Part shown: positions 45,530-55,560 of the stretch, piece by piece
Position numbering within the stretch: position 1 is the stretch's first letter
How the letters are laid out: the number at the start of each line of letters is the position of its first letter
DNA from: Ancylobacter oerskovii
GTDB lineage: Bacteria > Pseudomonadota > Alphaproteobacteria > Rhizobiales > Xanthobacteraceae
Assembly: GCF_018390555.1 (NCBI RefSeq)
Contig: NZ_JAHBGB010000002.1
Coordinates: forward strand, 434,001-498,000
Direction of reading: 5' to 3'
DNA: 64,000 bases
Notes under the pieces: generated by a model
The model's input: the letters and a program-made list of their open reading frames with translations, nothing else
Database searches by the model: none
What the model was told of the DNA's origin: nothing
Translations under genes and position numbers: made by a program

Positions 45530-48511
45530 TTACGAACGCCGCTTCGAGGGCACGCCCGACAGCAGGCGCAGGAACAAGGCCCGCACCTCCTGCTGGGTCT
45601 CGCGCAGATGGGCGTCGAGCGTGGCGAAATCCGGCATGGTGCCGGCCCGTGCCAGCAATTGCCGCAGCGCCGGGCTGGCCTGAGCCGGATCGAAGCCGCC
45701 GGTGACGGCCAGGCGCAGCACCTGCGTCAGATCGTGCAGCAGGGAGCAGGCACGGGTGAGCAGTTGCGCATCGGCGGCCTCGATCACCCCCGCGCGCCCG
45801 GCGCTCGCGAGCACCCGCACCGTCGAGGTCTGCATGATCTCGGGATAGCTCCCGCCATAGGCCAGCACGAGGTACTGGGCGAGGAATTCGAGGTCGACAA
45901 GCCCGCCCTGGCTGTATTTGAGGTCCCAGGCCTGGCCGTCGCCCTTCTCCTCGGCAATGGCCATGCGCATGTCGAGTATGTCGGCCGCCAGCCGCTCGGG
46001 ATCGCGCCGGCGGCAAAGAACCCCCGCGATCGTCTGCTCTACCCGCTCCCGAAAGGCCGGCGTCGCCAGTACCACTCGCGCCCGCGTCAGGGCCATGTGC
46101 TCCCAGGTCCAGGCCTCCTCCGCCTGATAGACCTCGAAGGCCGGCAAGCGCGTGGCGATCGGCCCGGCCCGGCCGGAGGGCCGCAGGCGCAGATCCACCT
46201 CATAGAGACGGCCGGCATTGGTGGGGGTGGTCAGCGCGCTTACCAGCCTCTGCGTGAGCCGGGCATAGTACTGCGTACCGTGCAGCGGCCGCGGCCCGTC
46301 GGATTCGGGGGCCTCGTCGTCGAAATCATACAGCACGATGAGGTCGAGATCGGACCCCGCCGTCATCTCCCTTCCGCCCAGCTTGCCCATGGCAAGCACC
46401 GCCACCTCGCCGCCTGCGAGGACTCCATGGGCCTCGCGGAAACGGGCCATCACCGCCTCGCCGAGCACCCGGATCACCACGTCGGCGAGGCGCGCGAACG
46501 CATCGCCCGCCTGTGCCGCCGGCAACGTGCCCGACAGCACCCGCACCCCCATCAGCACATGCTGCTCCTGGCGGAAGCGGCGGGCGCGATCCAGCAGATC
46601 CTCCTCGTCGCTCGCCTCGGCGAGCTGGGAACGCAGCCTCGCCTCCAGCGCCGCCTCGTCCGGCAAGGCGCCGAAGAAGGCCGGATCGAGCAAGGCGTCG
46701 AACAGCACCGGGCGCCGCGCGAGGATCTCGCCAAGGCGCGGCGCGGTGGAGAGGATGGTGGCGAGCAGCCGGACGAGATCGGGGTGACGGGACAGGGCCG
46801 AGAGGAGGCGCAGACCGCTGGTCAGCTGGCGGAAGAAGCGATCGGCGGCGATGAGCGCGAGATCCGGCTCGCCGCCGCGGGCCAGCGCGTCGAGCAGCGG
46901 CGGCACGATCACCGCCAGCCGCTCGCGCGCGACGGTGTTGCGCAGCGCGCGCGCCTCGCCCGACAACCAGCCCCGTATGGTGGCGCTGGCCTGCTGCGGC
47001 TGCTGGTAGCCGAGGCGATGCAGCGTCGCCAGCGTCTCGCGGTCGTCGGCCTCGGCAGGGAATTCGAGACGGCCTTCCACCGCCGCGCGCGGAGGCGCGT
47101 CCTCGAACAGGCGGGAATAATGCCGCTGCACGCGGGTAAGGCGCCGGGTGAGCTCGGCGGCGAAAGTTTCGGGCGAGGCATAGCCCATGAAGGCGGTAAA
47201 ATCCGAGAGCGCCTGCGGTTCATCGGGCAGGGTGTGTGTCTGCTCGTCGGCGACCATCTGCAGCCGATGCTCGACCCGGCGCAGATAGAGATAGGCTTCG
47301 GTCAGCTCATCGCGGGCGACCTTGCCGATCCAGCCATCCTCGGCGAGACGCTCCAGCGCCTCCAGCGTCCGCGGCGTGCGCAGCCGGGCGTCGCGGCCGC
47401 CGGCGATCAGCTGCTGGGTCTGGGCGAAGAATTCGATCTCCCGTATGCCTCCCCGCCCGAGCTTGACGTTGTGCCCCTCCACCGCCACCGCGTCATGACC
47501 GCGAAAGGCATGGATCTCCTGCTTCATCGCGTGCACGTCGGCCACGGCCGCATAGTCGAGCGAGCGGCGCCACACGAAAGGCGCCATCTGCTTCAGGAAG
47601 CTCTGTCCCAGCGCGAGATCGCCGGCGATCGGCCGCGCCTTGATGTAGGCGGCGCGCTCCCAGGTGGCGCCTTCGCGCTCGTAATAATCGAGGGCGCTGT
47701 CGACCGAGAGGGCCGCCTGCGTTGATGCCGGATCCGGTCGCAACCGCAGATCGACGCGCGCCACATAGCCGTCCGCGGTGCGCTCCTGGATCAGCCGCAC
47801 CAATTGGCGGGTGAGCCGCACGAAGAACGACGCCGCCTCGACCTCCTCGCCGAGTGGCGCGCGTGCGGGATCGTAGAGCACGATGAGGTCGACATCGCTG
47901 GAATAGTTGAGCTCGCGCGCACCGTGCTTGCCCATGGCGAGCACCACATAGCCGCTGGCGCCACGGGTGAATTTCCGCAGCTTGCCCGCCTCCACCGCCT
48001 CGCGCAGCAGATGGTCGACCGCCGCCGAGATCGCCGCATCGGCGGTGGCGGTAAGGGCGGCGGTGATCGCATCGAGGTCGAACACCCCGCCTATGTCGGC
48101 AAGCGCCACCGTCAGCGCCGTCTCGGCGCGCAGCTGCCGCAACGCCGCCATCGCCACGGCTTCATCCGCCGCCGCGCCCACCGCCTCGGCCATCGCCGAA
48201 CGCGCATGGACCAGGCTGTCCTCGGGGTCGGTGGTCAGCAGGCGCAGAAGCCGCGCCGGGTCCCGGCGTATCAGTTCCGACAGGAAAGGCGAATGCGCCG
48301 CGACATTTGCGAGAACCGTCGCCGCGGCCGGACAGCTCGCCAACAGGTCGGCGAGAGCACGGCGGAGAGCGGCCGGGGCCGTCTCGATCAGGCTGGCGAA
48401 GGATGTCGCGGCCTTCGAAACGTCCGGCCCGGCTTCTTCCACGCGCATGCGCGCCGCCAGTCCGCTCAGTTCCTTCCGCGCCGCCTTTCGCCTGCCCTGT
48501 CGTTCCGCCAT
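45530..48511 (-). CDS. glnE: bifunctional glutamine synthetase adenylyltransferase / adenylyl-removing enzyme
   Basis: The 993-residue enzyme contains two nucleotidyltransferase domains with a helical linker. The N-terminal deadenylylation domain has NYSSDVDLIVLYD and the C-terminal adenylylation domain has TAGSDLDLIVLYDFDDE. GlnE adjusts glutamine synthetase activity in response to PII protein and glutamine. Supporting segments are GRGGIREIEFFAQTQQL and YSQGGLVDLEFLAQYLVL. Length agrees with the family. ATG 48511 was chosen: the frame extends 21 codons further up, but the 5' extension has no domain features and GGAGGT lies upstream of 48511. It follows the two-component system genes with a 49-base gap, an order I recall from rhizobia. 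Confidence 0.93.
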   Translation of the reverse strand: MAERQGRRKAARKELSGLAARMRVEEAGPDVSKAATSFASLIETAPAALRRALADLLASCPAAATVLANVAAHSPFLSELIRRDPARLLRLLTTDPEDSLVHARSAMAEAVGAAADEAVAMAALRQLRAETALTVALADIGGVFDLDAITAALTATADAAISAAVDHLLREAVEAGKLRKFTRGASGYVVLAMGKHGARELNYSSDVDLIVLYDPARAPLGEEVEAASFFVRLTRQLVRLIQERTADGYVARVDLRLRPDPASTQAALSVDSALDYYEREGATWERAAYIKARPIAGDLALGQSFLKQMAPFVWRRSLDYAAVADVHAMKQEIHAFRGHDAVAVEGHNVKLGRGGIREIEFFAQTQQLIAGGRDARLRTPRTLEALERLAEDGWIGKVARDELTEAYLYLRRVEHRLQMVADEQTHTLPDEPQALSDFTAFMGYASPETFAAELTRRLTRVQRHYSRLFEDAPPRAAVEGRLEFPAEADDRETLATLHRLGYQQPQQASATIRGWLSGEARALRNTVARERLAVIVPPLLDALARGGEPDLALIAADRFFRQLTSGLRLLSALSRHPDLVRLLATILSTAPRLGEILARRPVLFDALLDPAFFGALPDEAALEARLRSQLAEASDEEDLLDRARRFRQEQHVLMGVRVLSGTLPAAQAGDAFARLADVVIRVLGEAVMARFREAHGVLAGGEVAVLAMGKLGGREMTAGSDLDLIVLYDFDDEAPESDGPRPLHGTQYYARLTQRLVSALTTPTNAGRLYEVDLRLRPSGRAGPIATRLPAFEVYQAEEAWTWEHMALTRARVVLATPAFRERVEQTIAGVLCRRRDPERLAADILDMRMAIAEEKGDGQAWDLKYSQGGLVDLEFLAQYLVLAYGGSYPEIMQTSTVRVLASAGRAGVIEAADAQLLTRACSLLHDLTQVLRLAVTGGFDPAQASPALRQLLARAGTMPDFATLDAHLRETQQEVRALFLRLLSGVPSKRRS

Positions 48512-48560
48512 GTCGTCCGTGCACCTCCAACCCACCGCCCAGTCTATAGGCAAAGAATTG

Positions 48561-50000
48561 TCAAAGTGCTGCATCCCCGGAGGAAAGCTGCAGATCGGCC
48601 GGCTCCGCCTCGGCGGGCAGCTCGATCACCACCCGCAGCCCGGGCGCGTTGTCTTCCAGGCGCATCGTGCCGCCATGCAGATGCACCACCGCGGCGACCA
48701 GCGACAGGCCGAGCCCGGAACCCGGCTGCGTCCGGCTTTTTTCCAGCCTGACGAAGCGCTGCAGCACATGCGTGCGTTCCTCGGGCGGGATGCCCGCGCC
48801 GCCATCGGCGACGACAAGGCGCACCGTTTCGCCGTCGCGACCGGCGGAAATGGCGATGCGCCCGCGCCCACCCGGCACATCCGGCGCGCCGTACTTGATC
48901 GCGTTGTCGACGAGATTGGACAGCGCCTGCCCCAGCAGCTCGCGCACGCCCCGCACCATCAGCGGACCGTCGATCGTCGCCTCGATATCCAGCCCCTGCT
49001 CGTCGGCGAGCGGCTCGTAGAGCTCGGCGACGCCGGTCGCGGTCTCGGCGAGGTCCAGCGGCTGCATCGCCGACTGCCCCTGCCCCGCCTCCACCCGCGC
49101 GATCATCAGCAGGGCGTCGAAGGTGCGGATCAGCCCGTCGGATTCGTCGATGGTCTGCTCGGTCGCCAGCCGCCAGTCCTCGTCGGTGCGCGCGGTACGC
49201 AGCGCGTCCTCCGCGCGGTTGCGCAGCCGGGTCAGCGGCGTCTTGAGATCGTGGGCAATGTTGTCGGAGACCTGCTTCAGCCCGGTCATCAGCGCCTCGA
49301 TGCGCTCCAGCATGGCGTTGAGGCTCAGCGCCAGCCGGTCGAACTCGTCGCCGGTACCGGCAACCGCCAGGCGGCCGGAAAGATTGCCGGCCATGATGCT
49401 CTCGGAGGTCGCGGTCATCTGGTCGATGCGCTTGAGCACCCGGCGCGTCACGAAGATGCCGCCGGCGACGCCGAGCACCACCAGCAGGACCAGCCCCCAC
49501 ACGGCCGGGCCGATGATGATCTTGCGCAATTCCTCGCGCTCGACCACGTCGCGGCCGATCAGTAGCCGGAACTCGCCGGGCAGATAGATGACATGCACCA
49601 GCGCCCGCCCGCCGGGACGCACCGCCTCGTCGGAGCGCAGATAGTCGATTTCCTGCCAGCCCTCCTGGGACAGGAAATTCAGCGGCAGGTTCAGCACGTT
49701 GCCGGCAAGCGGCTCGCCATTGAAGCTGGTCAGCAGCAGCAGGCCGGCATCGGGCGCGCGGGAACGGCGGTTGACCACCTGCACGAGGCGGGAAATGCCG
49801 CCGCGCTCGAACTGGCTTTTCATGAAGTCGGTATCGGCCTGGATGGCCTCGCTGGCCTGGCGCGTCACCAGGCGCTGGGTGTGCCAGCCGAGATAGCCGA
49901 TCAGCGAGCCGGCAAAGACCGCGAAGACCAGGAGATAAGCGGCGATCAGCTTGAACGCCGTGGTGCGGACCAGCCTACCGAGCGATGTCACGAACGACAT
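48561..50000 (-). CDS. sensor histidine kinase of the degP-linked two-component system
   Basis: The 479-residue kinase has an N-terminal membrane helix (FKLIAAYLLVFAVFAGSLIGYL), a periplasmic domain of about 130 residues, a second helix (VWGLVLLVVLGVAGGIFV), a HAMP domain, HisKA (NIAHDLKTPLTRLRNRAE) and HATPase motifs (NLVDNAIKYG, DGGAGIPPEE, GSGLGLSLVAAVVHLHGG). The start at 50000 lies 26 bases inside the response regulator gene, so the two are translationally coupled. Location between degP and glnE is what I recall from rhizobia. A role in envelope stress sensing is suggested by degP but not proven. Confidence 0.88.
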   Translation of the reverse strand: MSFVTSLGRLVRTTAFKLIAAYLLVFAVFAGSLIGYLGWHTQRLVTRQASEAIQADTDFMKSQFERGGISRLVQVVNRRSRAPDAGLLLLTSFNGEPLAGNVLNLPLNFLSQEGWQEIDYLRSDEAVRPGGRALVHVIYLPGEFRLLIGRDVVEREELRKIIIGPAVWGLVLLVVLGVAGGIFVTRRVLKRIDQMTATSESIMAGNLSGRLAVAGTGDEFDRLALSLNAMLERIEALMTGLKQVSDNIAHDLKTPLTRLRNRAEDALRTARTDEDWRLATEQTIDESDGLIRTFDALLMIARVEAGQGQSAMQPLDLAETATGVAELYEPLADEQGLDIEATIDGPLMVRGVRELLGQALSNLVDNAIKYGAPDVPGGRGRIAISAGRDGETVRLVVADGGAGIPPEERTHVLQRFVRLEKSRTQPGSGLGLSLVAAVVHLHGGTMRLEDNAPGLRVVIELPAEAEPADLQLSSGDAAL

Positions 50001-50655
50001 ATCCAGCCCCGCGCACCGTATGCAGAAGCGGCGGATCGAACCCCTTGTCGATCTTGGAGCGCAGCCGCGAGACATGCACGTCGATCACGTTGGTCTGCGG
50101 ATCGAAATGGTAGTCCCAGACATTTTCCAGCAGCATGGTGCGCGTCACCACCTGCCCGGCATGGCGCATGAGATATTCGAGCAAGCGGAATTCGCGCGGC
50201 TGCAGCACGATCTCCTGCCCGCCGCGGGTGACGCGATGCGCCAGCCGGTCGAGCTCGAGATCCGCGACGCGATAGAGCGTGTCCGCCGCCTGCGGCCCGC
50301 CGCGACGCGCCAGCGCCTCGACCCGGGCGAGCAGCTCGGAAAAGGCATAGGGCTTGGGCAGGTAGTCGTCGCCGCCGGCCCGCAGCCCGGTCACCCGGTC
50401 GTCGACCTGGCCGAGGGCCGAGAGGATCAGCACCGGCGTCGCGTCGCCGCGCCCGCGCAGTTCGGTGATCAGCGACAGCCCGTCGCGGCGCGGCAGCATG
50501 CGGTCGACCACCAGCACGTCGTAGCCGCCGTCCAGCGCGAGGGCGAGGCCCTCTTCGCCGTCCCCGGCCAGATCGACGATGTGTCCCGCCTCGCGAAATG
50601 CCTTGCGCAGGTAGTCGGCGGCGGAGCGGTCGTCTTCGACGATGAGCAGACGCAT
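49975..50655 (-). CDS. OmpR-family response regulator of the degP-linked system
   Basis: The 226-residue regulator has a receiver domain (LLIVEDD at residues 3-9, phosphoacceptor Asp51 in VVDRMLPRRDG, conserved lysine in PKPY) and a C-terminal winged helix (LELDRLAHRVTRGGQEIVLQPREFRLLEYLM, NVIDVHVSRLRSKID). ATG 50655 is the natural receiver start; the frame extends upstream without domain content. Its 3' end overlaps the kinase gene. The 297 bases upstream toward degP contain a hairpin at 50916-50933 and probably the promoter. Confidence 0.92.
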   Translation of the reverse strand: MRLLIVEDDRSAADYLRKAFREAGHIVDLAGDGEEGLALALDGGYDVLVVDRMLPRRDGLSLITELRGRGDATPVLILSALGQVDDRVTGLRAGGDDYLPKPYAFSELLARVEALARRGGPQAADTLYRVADLELDRLAHRVTRGGQEIVLQPREFRLLEYLMRHAGQVVTRTMLLENVWDYHFDPQTNVIDVHVSRLRSKIDKGFDPPLLHTVRGAGYVVRDIAR

Positions 50656-50915
50656 GGTGAAGTCTTCAGAGCAAAAGGCGCCGTCCGTCGACGCGTCGGC
50701 CACGCCGGCCGGGCGCAGCGGCGGCCGAAGGGAATCGGCGGCACAGGTCGGTTTCGACATGATGTACGGCATAATCGGCCTCCCGCCTATCGCAGAGGCA
50801 CCTTGCGGCGCTCTTTACACCTGCTTGCAAACGACAGACGCGGGAGCCCTTTCGGACCCCCGCGCCATCGGACCGGCTGCAACCCAAGGGGCGACGGAAC
50901 GGACCGCAGCCGGAA

Positions 50916-50933
50916 CCGATCGAAACCGATCGG
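50916..50933 (-). terminator. hairpin after degP
   Basis: CCGATCG and CGATCGG pair perfectly (7 bp) with an AAAC loop, 20 bases beyond the degP stop on the minus strand. There is only a weak T content after the stem. It would separate degP from the two-component genes. Confidence 0.4.
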
Positions 50934-50952
50934 CTGATCGGAGCGGCCGGGA

Positions 50953-52506
50953 TCAGCCGCGCTGCTGGCCGAGCGAGATGGCGACGAAGCGCGTGCCCTG
51001 CTCGGACTTCACCCGCATCAGCACCGCCTTGCGGTTCTCCTTGCGGGCGTCGGCGAGGCCGGCGCGCACATCGGCCGGCGACGTGACCGGCTTGCCGCCG
51101 ACGTCGAGGATGACGTCGCCCGCCTTGATGCCGCGCTCGGCCGCCGGGCCGTTCGGGTCGACCTCGGTCACCACCACGCCCTGGTCGCCGGCACCGGCGA
51201 CGCCCTTGGCGGGAGCGAGCGACAGGCCGAGACGGGGACCGTTGCGGTCACCCTTCTCCTGCTCGCCGTCCTTCTGGTCGTTGGAGGCGACATCGGTGGG
51301 CAGCTGTTCGAGGCTGACCGACACGTTGATCGGCTTGCTGTCACGCAGCACGCTCAGCTTCACGCTGGTGCCGGGCTTCAGCTTGGCGATCTCGCGCGAC
51401 ATCTCGCGGGAGTCCTTGACCTCCTTGCCGTCGATGGCGGTGACGACGTCGCCCGCCTTCAGGCCGGCCTTCTCGCCGGGCGTGCCCGGCTGCACCTGGG
51501 CGATCAGCGCGCCCTGGGCGTCCTTCATGCCGAGCGCCTCGGCGACGTCCTCGCTCACCGGCTGGATCTGGACGCCGACATAGCCGCGCGCCACCGTTCC
51601 GCCGCTCTTGAGAGCCTCCACCACTTCCGACACCGTCTCCGACGGGATCGCGAAGGCGATGCCGACATTGCCGCCCGAGGGCGAGACGATGGCGGTGTTC
51701 ACGCCGATGACCTCGCCGTTGAGGCCGAAGGTCGGGCCGCCCGAATTGCCGCGGTTGATCGGCGCGTCGATCTGGATGAAGTCGTCATAGGGACCCGAGC
51801 CGATGTCGCGGCCGCGGGCCGAGACGATGCCGGCGGTCACGGTGCCGCCGAGGCCGAACGGGTTGCCGACCGCGACCACCCAGTCGCCGACGCGCGGCGG
51901 GGCACCGGCCAGCTTCACCCAGGGAAAGTTATCCTTGCCCTCGACCTTGAGCAGCGCCACGTCGGTGCGCGGATCGGTGCCGATCACCTTGGCGGTGTAG
52001 CTCTTGCCGTCGGTGGTGGTCACGTCGACCTCGGAGGCACCATCGACCACGTGATTGTTGGTCACGACATAGCCGTCGGCGGAGATGAAGAAGCCGGAAC
52101 CCTGGCCGACGACGCGACCATGGCCCTGCGGGCCGGGACCGCGGCCGGGACCACCCTGGCCGCCCGGACCGAAGCCGAAGCGGCGCATGAAACGCTCGAT
52201 CTGCGGCGGCACGTTCTGGGCGCCGGGCTCGTCGTCGTTCGAGGCCATCTCATCCGCCTCGTCCTTCTTCACCTTCACGCTCACCACGGCGGGCGAGACC
52301 TTCTCGACGATGTCGGCGAAGGAGAAGGTGTTGGTCGGCTGGTTGGTGGTGATCTGGGCGAAAGCCGGCGTCACCGCCTCCGGCACGACGAAGGCGCCGA
52401 CGGCACCGCCGGCGAGCGCCAGGGTGAACACGCCGGCCAGCAGCCGGCTGCGGCTCTTGCGCAGGGTAGAGGTCTTGCTGGATTCGGGAAGCGCATTACG
52501 CGACAT
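50953..52506 (-). CDS. degP: periplasmic Do-family serine protease/chaperone
   Basis: The 517-residue protein begins with a basic region and signal/anchor helix (LLAGVFTLALAGGAVGAFV, then an AFAQ cleavage-like site near residue 50). The trypsin-like domain has the full triad His152 (NNHVV), Asp182 (RTDVALLK) and Ser255 (GNSGGP). A glycine-rich loop (GPGGQGGPGRGPGPQG) replaces the typical LA-loop region. Two PDZ domains follow (RGYVGVQIQPVSEDVAEALG and GLSLAPAKGVAG...VVVTEVDPNGPAAERG). It degrades or refolds damaged periplasmic proteins. It sits between ccmH and the two-component system on the same strand. Confidence 0.94.
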   Translation of the reverse strand: MSRNALPESSKTSTLRKSRSRLLAGVFTLALAGGAVGAFVVPEAVTPAFAQITTNQPTNTFSFADIVEKVSPAVVSVKVKKDEADEMASNDDEPGAQNVPPQIERFMRRFGFGPGGQGGPGRGPGPQGHGRVVGQGSGFFISADGYVVTNNHVVDGASEVDVTTTDGKSYTAKVIGTDPRTDVALLKVEGKDNFPWVKLAGAPPRVGDWVVAVGNPFGLGGTVTAGIVSARGRDIGSGPYDDFIQIDAPINRGNSGGPTFGLNGEVIGVNTAIVSPSGGNVGIAFAIPSETVSEVVEALKSGGTVARGYVGVQIQPVSEDVAEALGMKDAQGALIAQVQPGTPGEKAGLKAGDVVTAIDGKEVKDSREMSREIAKLKPGTSVKLSVLRDSKPINVSVSLEQLPTDVASNDQKDGEQEKGDRNGPRLGLSLAPAKGVAGAGDQGVVVTEVDPNGPAAERGIKAGDVILDVGGKPVTSPADVRAGLADARKENRKAVLMRVKSEQGTRFVAISLGQQRG

Positions 52507-52600
52507 GGATCAGTCCTCGTTCATCGACCTTCGCTGCCTCTTGCAGGAGGCTTGAACGAGAAACTAGGGCGCGTCGCCTTAACGCAGACTGGCGGGGAAC

Positions 52601-53092
52601 TTAAACATTTGTAATGCTGTCGTCCGACTTGCTCATCAGTTCGTCAAACTTCCGCCGCTCTTCGGCGGAAAGCGCCGGCACCGTCGCCGCCGCGCTCTCG
52701 CGCCAGCGCGCGCGCAGCCAGATCGCCAGCCCGCCCCCGATCAGGATGAGGAACGGCGCGGTCCACAGGATGACGTTCGCGCCGTGCCAGCTCGGGCGCA
52801 GCAGCACGAACTCCCCGTAACGGGTGACAAGGAAGTCGAGCACCGCCCGGTCGTCGTCGCCGGCCTTGATGCGCTCGCGCACGAGAAGGCGCAGGTCCTT
52901 GGCGAGCGGTGCGTCGGAATCGTCGATCGACTGGTTCTGGCAGACCATGCAGCGAAGTTCTCGGGACAGCGCGCGGGCGCGCGCCTCCTGCGCCGGATCG
53001 GGCAGCACCTCGTCCGGTTGCACCGCGCGCAGCGGGCTCGCGGCGATGAGCGCGACGAGAACCGCGAGGAAGAGGGTCGCGCGCTTCTTCAT
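52601..53092 (-). CDS. ccmH: cytochrome c-type biogenesis protein CcmH (CycL)
   Basis: The 163-residue product has a signal peptide (LFLAVLVALIAASPLRA), the thioredoxin-like redox motif LRCMVCQNQSIDDSDAPLA (Cys48, Cys51), the RYGEFVLLRP segment and a C-terminal membrane helix (VILWTAPFLILIGGGLAIWL). CcmH keeps apocytochrome c cysteines reduced for heme ligation, working with CcmF and CcmI. Its ATG overlaps the ccmF stop (ATGA at 53089-53092). It is the last gene of the ccmIEFH operon, called cycHJKL in rhizobia. Confidence 0.94.
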   Translation of the reverse strand: MKKRATLFLAVLVALIAASPLRAVQPDEVLPDPAQEARARALSRELRCMVCQNQSIDDSDAPLAKDLRLLVRERIKAGDDDRAVLDFLVTRYGEFVLLRPSWHGANVILWTAPFLILIGGGLAIWLRARWRESAAATVPALSAEERRKFDELMSKSDDSITNV

Positions 53093-55080
53093 TCCGCCGC
53101 CACCGGCCTTGCGGCGGCCACCGCCTTGCGGGCCGGCTTGGGAGCGCCGACGCGCAGCCGCCGGTCGCTCAGCGACAAGGCGCCCCCCAGCGCCATGATG
53201 ACGGCGCCGATCCAGATCAGCGTCACCAGCGGCTTCCAATAGGCGCGGATGGCGAGGCCGCCGCCCGGCAATTCGTCGCCGAGGCTGACATAGAGCTGGC
53301 TCAAGCCGAAGGTGCGGATGCCGGCCTCGGTGGTCGGCATGTTGCGGGCGGTGAACAGGCGCTTGGACGATTCGATGGTCCCGACGCTCGCCCCGCCCCG
53401 GCGGATGTCGAAGACGCCCGCCAATTCGCGGTAGTTCGGCCCGGTGCGGGGTTCGAGACGGGCGAGCGTCAGCTCGTAGCGCCCGACCGCGAAGCTGTCG
53501 CCGACCTTGGCGCCGACGATGGTCTCGCTGTTCCAGCTGGTCTCCGCCACGATGCCGAGCAGGCAGATGCCGATGCCGGCATGGGCGAGCGCCGCGCCCA
53601 GCGCCGCGCGCGGCAGTCCCCTGAAGCGGGCGAAGGCGGTCGCCGCCGGCACCCGCCCGAGGCCGGACCGCTCGGCGATGTCGATGATCGCGCCGAGAAT
53701 CACGAAAGCGCCGAGCCCGATGCCGATCGGCGCCAGCGCCGGCCCGCCGCTCTCCGCATAGGCGGCCGCTCCGGCCGCCGCCAGGCCGATGAGGAAGGCG
53801 AGCATCAGCCGCTGCGCCGCGCCGGGCAGATCGCCGCGCTTCCAGGCCAGCAGCGGCCCGAACGGCATGGCGAACACCACCGGCAGCATCAGCGCCCCGA
53901 CCGTCAGGTTGAAATAGGGCGGCCCGACGGTGATCTTCGCACCCGTCGTCGCCTCCAGCGCCAGCGGGTAGAGCGTGCCGACGAACACCGCCGCCGCCGC
54001 CGCGGTGAGCAGCAGGTTGTTCAGCACCAGCGCCCCCTCGCGGGAGATCGGCGCGAAGATGCCCCCCTGCCGCAGATTGCCGGCCCGCGCGGCGAACAGG
54101 GTCAGCGAGCCGCCGATGAAGAACACCAGGATGCCGAGGATGAACACGCCGCGCGTGGGATCGGTGGCGAAGGCATGCACCGAGGTCAGCACGCCCGAGC
54201 GCACCAGGAAGGTGCCGAGCAGCGACAGCGAAAAGGCGAGGATGGCGAGCAGCACCGTCCACACCTTCAGCGCGTCGCGCTTTTCCATGACGACGGCGGA
54301 ATGGATCAGCGCCGTGCCGGCCAGCCACGGCATCAGCGAGGCGTTCTCCACCGGGTCCCAGAACCACCAGCCGCCCCAGCCGAGCTCGTAATAGGCCCAG
54401 TAGGACCCCATGGCGATGCCCAGCGTCAGGAACGCCCAGGCTCCCAGCGCCCAGGGCCGCACCCAGCGCGCCCAGGCGGCGTCGATGCGCCCGTCGATCA
54501 GCGCCGCCACCGCGAAGGCGAAGGTGACGGAGAAGCCGACATAGCCGAGATAGAGCAGCGGCGGATGGATGGCGAGGCCGATATCCTGCAGCACCGGGTT
54601 GAGGTCGTTGCCCTCGGCCGGCGCCGGGATCACCCGGGTGAACGGGTTGGAGGTCAGCAGCAGGAAGGCGATGAAGGCGACGCCGATCGAGCCCTGCACG
54701 CCCAGCACATTCGCCTTGAGCCGCGCCGGCAGGTTGCCGCCGAACAGCGCCACGGTGGCGCCGAAGATGGCGAGCACCAGCGCCCAGAGCAGCATCGAGC
54801 CCTCATGGTTGCCCCAGGTTCCGGTGATCCGGTAGAGCAGCGGCTTCAGGGAGTGCGAGTTCTCGACGACGTTCAGCACCGAGAAATCGGACGTCACATA
54901 GGCGACGACCAGCACCGCGAAGGACAGCGCGACGAAACCGCAGAAGGCCAGCGCCAGCGAGGGCCCCACCCGCATCAGCGCCGCGTCGTTGGTGCGCGCG
55001 CCCCAGATCGGCAGCACGGTCTGCAGGATGGCGACGGCGAGCGCCAGCACCAGCGCGTAATGGCCGATCTCCGGGTTCAT
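53089..55080 (-). CDS. ccmF: heme lyase subunit CcmF (CycK)
   Basis: This 663-residue membrane protein has about 15 helices and the tryptophan-rich heme-handling WWD signature [26 protein letters not shown]. It also has [14 protein letters not shown] ([19 protein letters not shown]) and [18 protein letters not shown] motifs carrying conserved histidines. The large periplasmic loop near the C-terminus ([17 protein letters not shown] ... [17 protein letters not shown]) is standard. It forms the core of the heme-apocytochrome ligation complex. It overlaps both ccmE (4 bases) and ccmH (4 bases). Confidence 0.95.
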   Translation of the reverse strand: MNPEIGHYALVLALAVAILQTVLPIWGARTNDAALMRVGPSLALAFCGFVALSFAVLVVAYVTSDFSVLNVVENSHSLKPLLYRITGTWGNHEGSMLLWALVLAIFGATVALFGGNLPARLKANVLGVQGSIGVAFIAFLLLTSNPFTRVIPAPAEGNDLNPVLQDIGLAIHPPLLYLGYVGFSVTFAFAVAALIDGRIDAAWARWVRPWALGAWAFLTLGIAMGSYWAYYELGWGGWWFWDPVENASLMPWLAGTALIHSAVVMEKRDALKVWTVLLAILAFSLSLLGTFLVRSGVLTSVHAFATDPTRGVFILGILVFFIGGSLTLFAARAGNLRQGGIFAPISREGALVLNNLLLTAAAAAVFVGTLYPLALEATTGAKITVGPPYFNLTVGALMLPVVFAMPFGPLLAWKRGDLPGAAQRLMLAFLIGLAAAGAAAYAESGGPALAPIGIGLGAFVILGAIIDIAERSGLGRVPAATAFARFRGLPRAALGAALAHAGIGICLLGIVAETSWNSETIVGAKVGDSFAVGRYELTLARLEPRTGPNYRELAGVFDIRRGGASVGTIESSKRLFTARNMPTTEAGIRTFGLSQLYVSLGDELPGGGLAIRAYWKPLVTLIWIGAVIMALGGALSLSDRRLRVGAPKPARKAVAAARPVAAE

Positions 55081-55556
55081 GGCGCGGCACTCCCCTGGGT
55101 GGCCTTGACCGGATTGCCGTTCGCGCCTTCCTGCCAGACGCCCTGCTTCTTGAGGGCATCGACCACTTCGCGCGGCATGTATTTCTCGTCGTGCTTGGCG
55201 AGCACGCTGTCGGCGGTGAAGCTCATCGGGCCGGTCAGCCGGCCTTCCACGATCACCCCCTGCCCCTCGCGGAACAGGTCGGGCAGGATGCCGACATAGG
55301 CGACCTCGACATCGGCGCCGCCATCGGTGATGGCGAAGCGCACATGCACATTGTCGCTCTTCACCACGCTGCCGTCCTTCACCAGCCCGCCGACGCGCAG
55401 CCGCGTGCCCGGCGCCGTGTGCTCCTGGGCAATCTCGCTCGGCGAGCGGAAGAACACGATGGTGTCGTTGAGCGCGAACAGCACCAGCCCGGCGGCGATG
55501 GCCAGCACGCCGAGCGCGGAGGAGATGAGGACGAGGCGGCGGCCCTTGCGGGTCAT
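55077..55556 (-). CDS. ccmE: heme chaperone CcmE (CycJ)
   Basis: The 159-residue protein has a basic N-terminus ([10 protein letters not shown]), one membrane helix (about 8-29) and a beta-barrel OB-fold. The covalent heme site His122 with Tyr126 lies in KHDEKYMP, the standard HxxxY of proteobacterial Ccm[12 protein letters not shown] and [11 protein letters not shown] are also conserved. It holds heme in the periplasm and delivers it to CcmF. It lies four bases after ccmI and overlaps ccmF. Confidence 0.95.
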   Translation of the reverse strand: MTRKGRRLVLISSALGVLAIAAGLVLFALNDTIVFFRSPSEIAQEHTAPGTRLRVGGLVKDGSVVKSDNVHVRFAITDGGADVEVAYVGILPDLFREGQGVIVEGRLTGPMSFTADSVLAKHDEKYMPREVVDALKKQGVWQEGANGNPVKATQGSAAP

Positions 55557-55560
55557 GCGG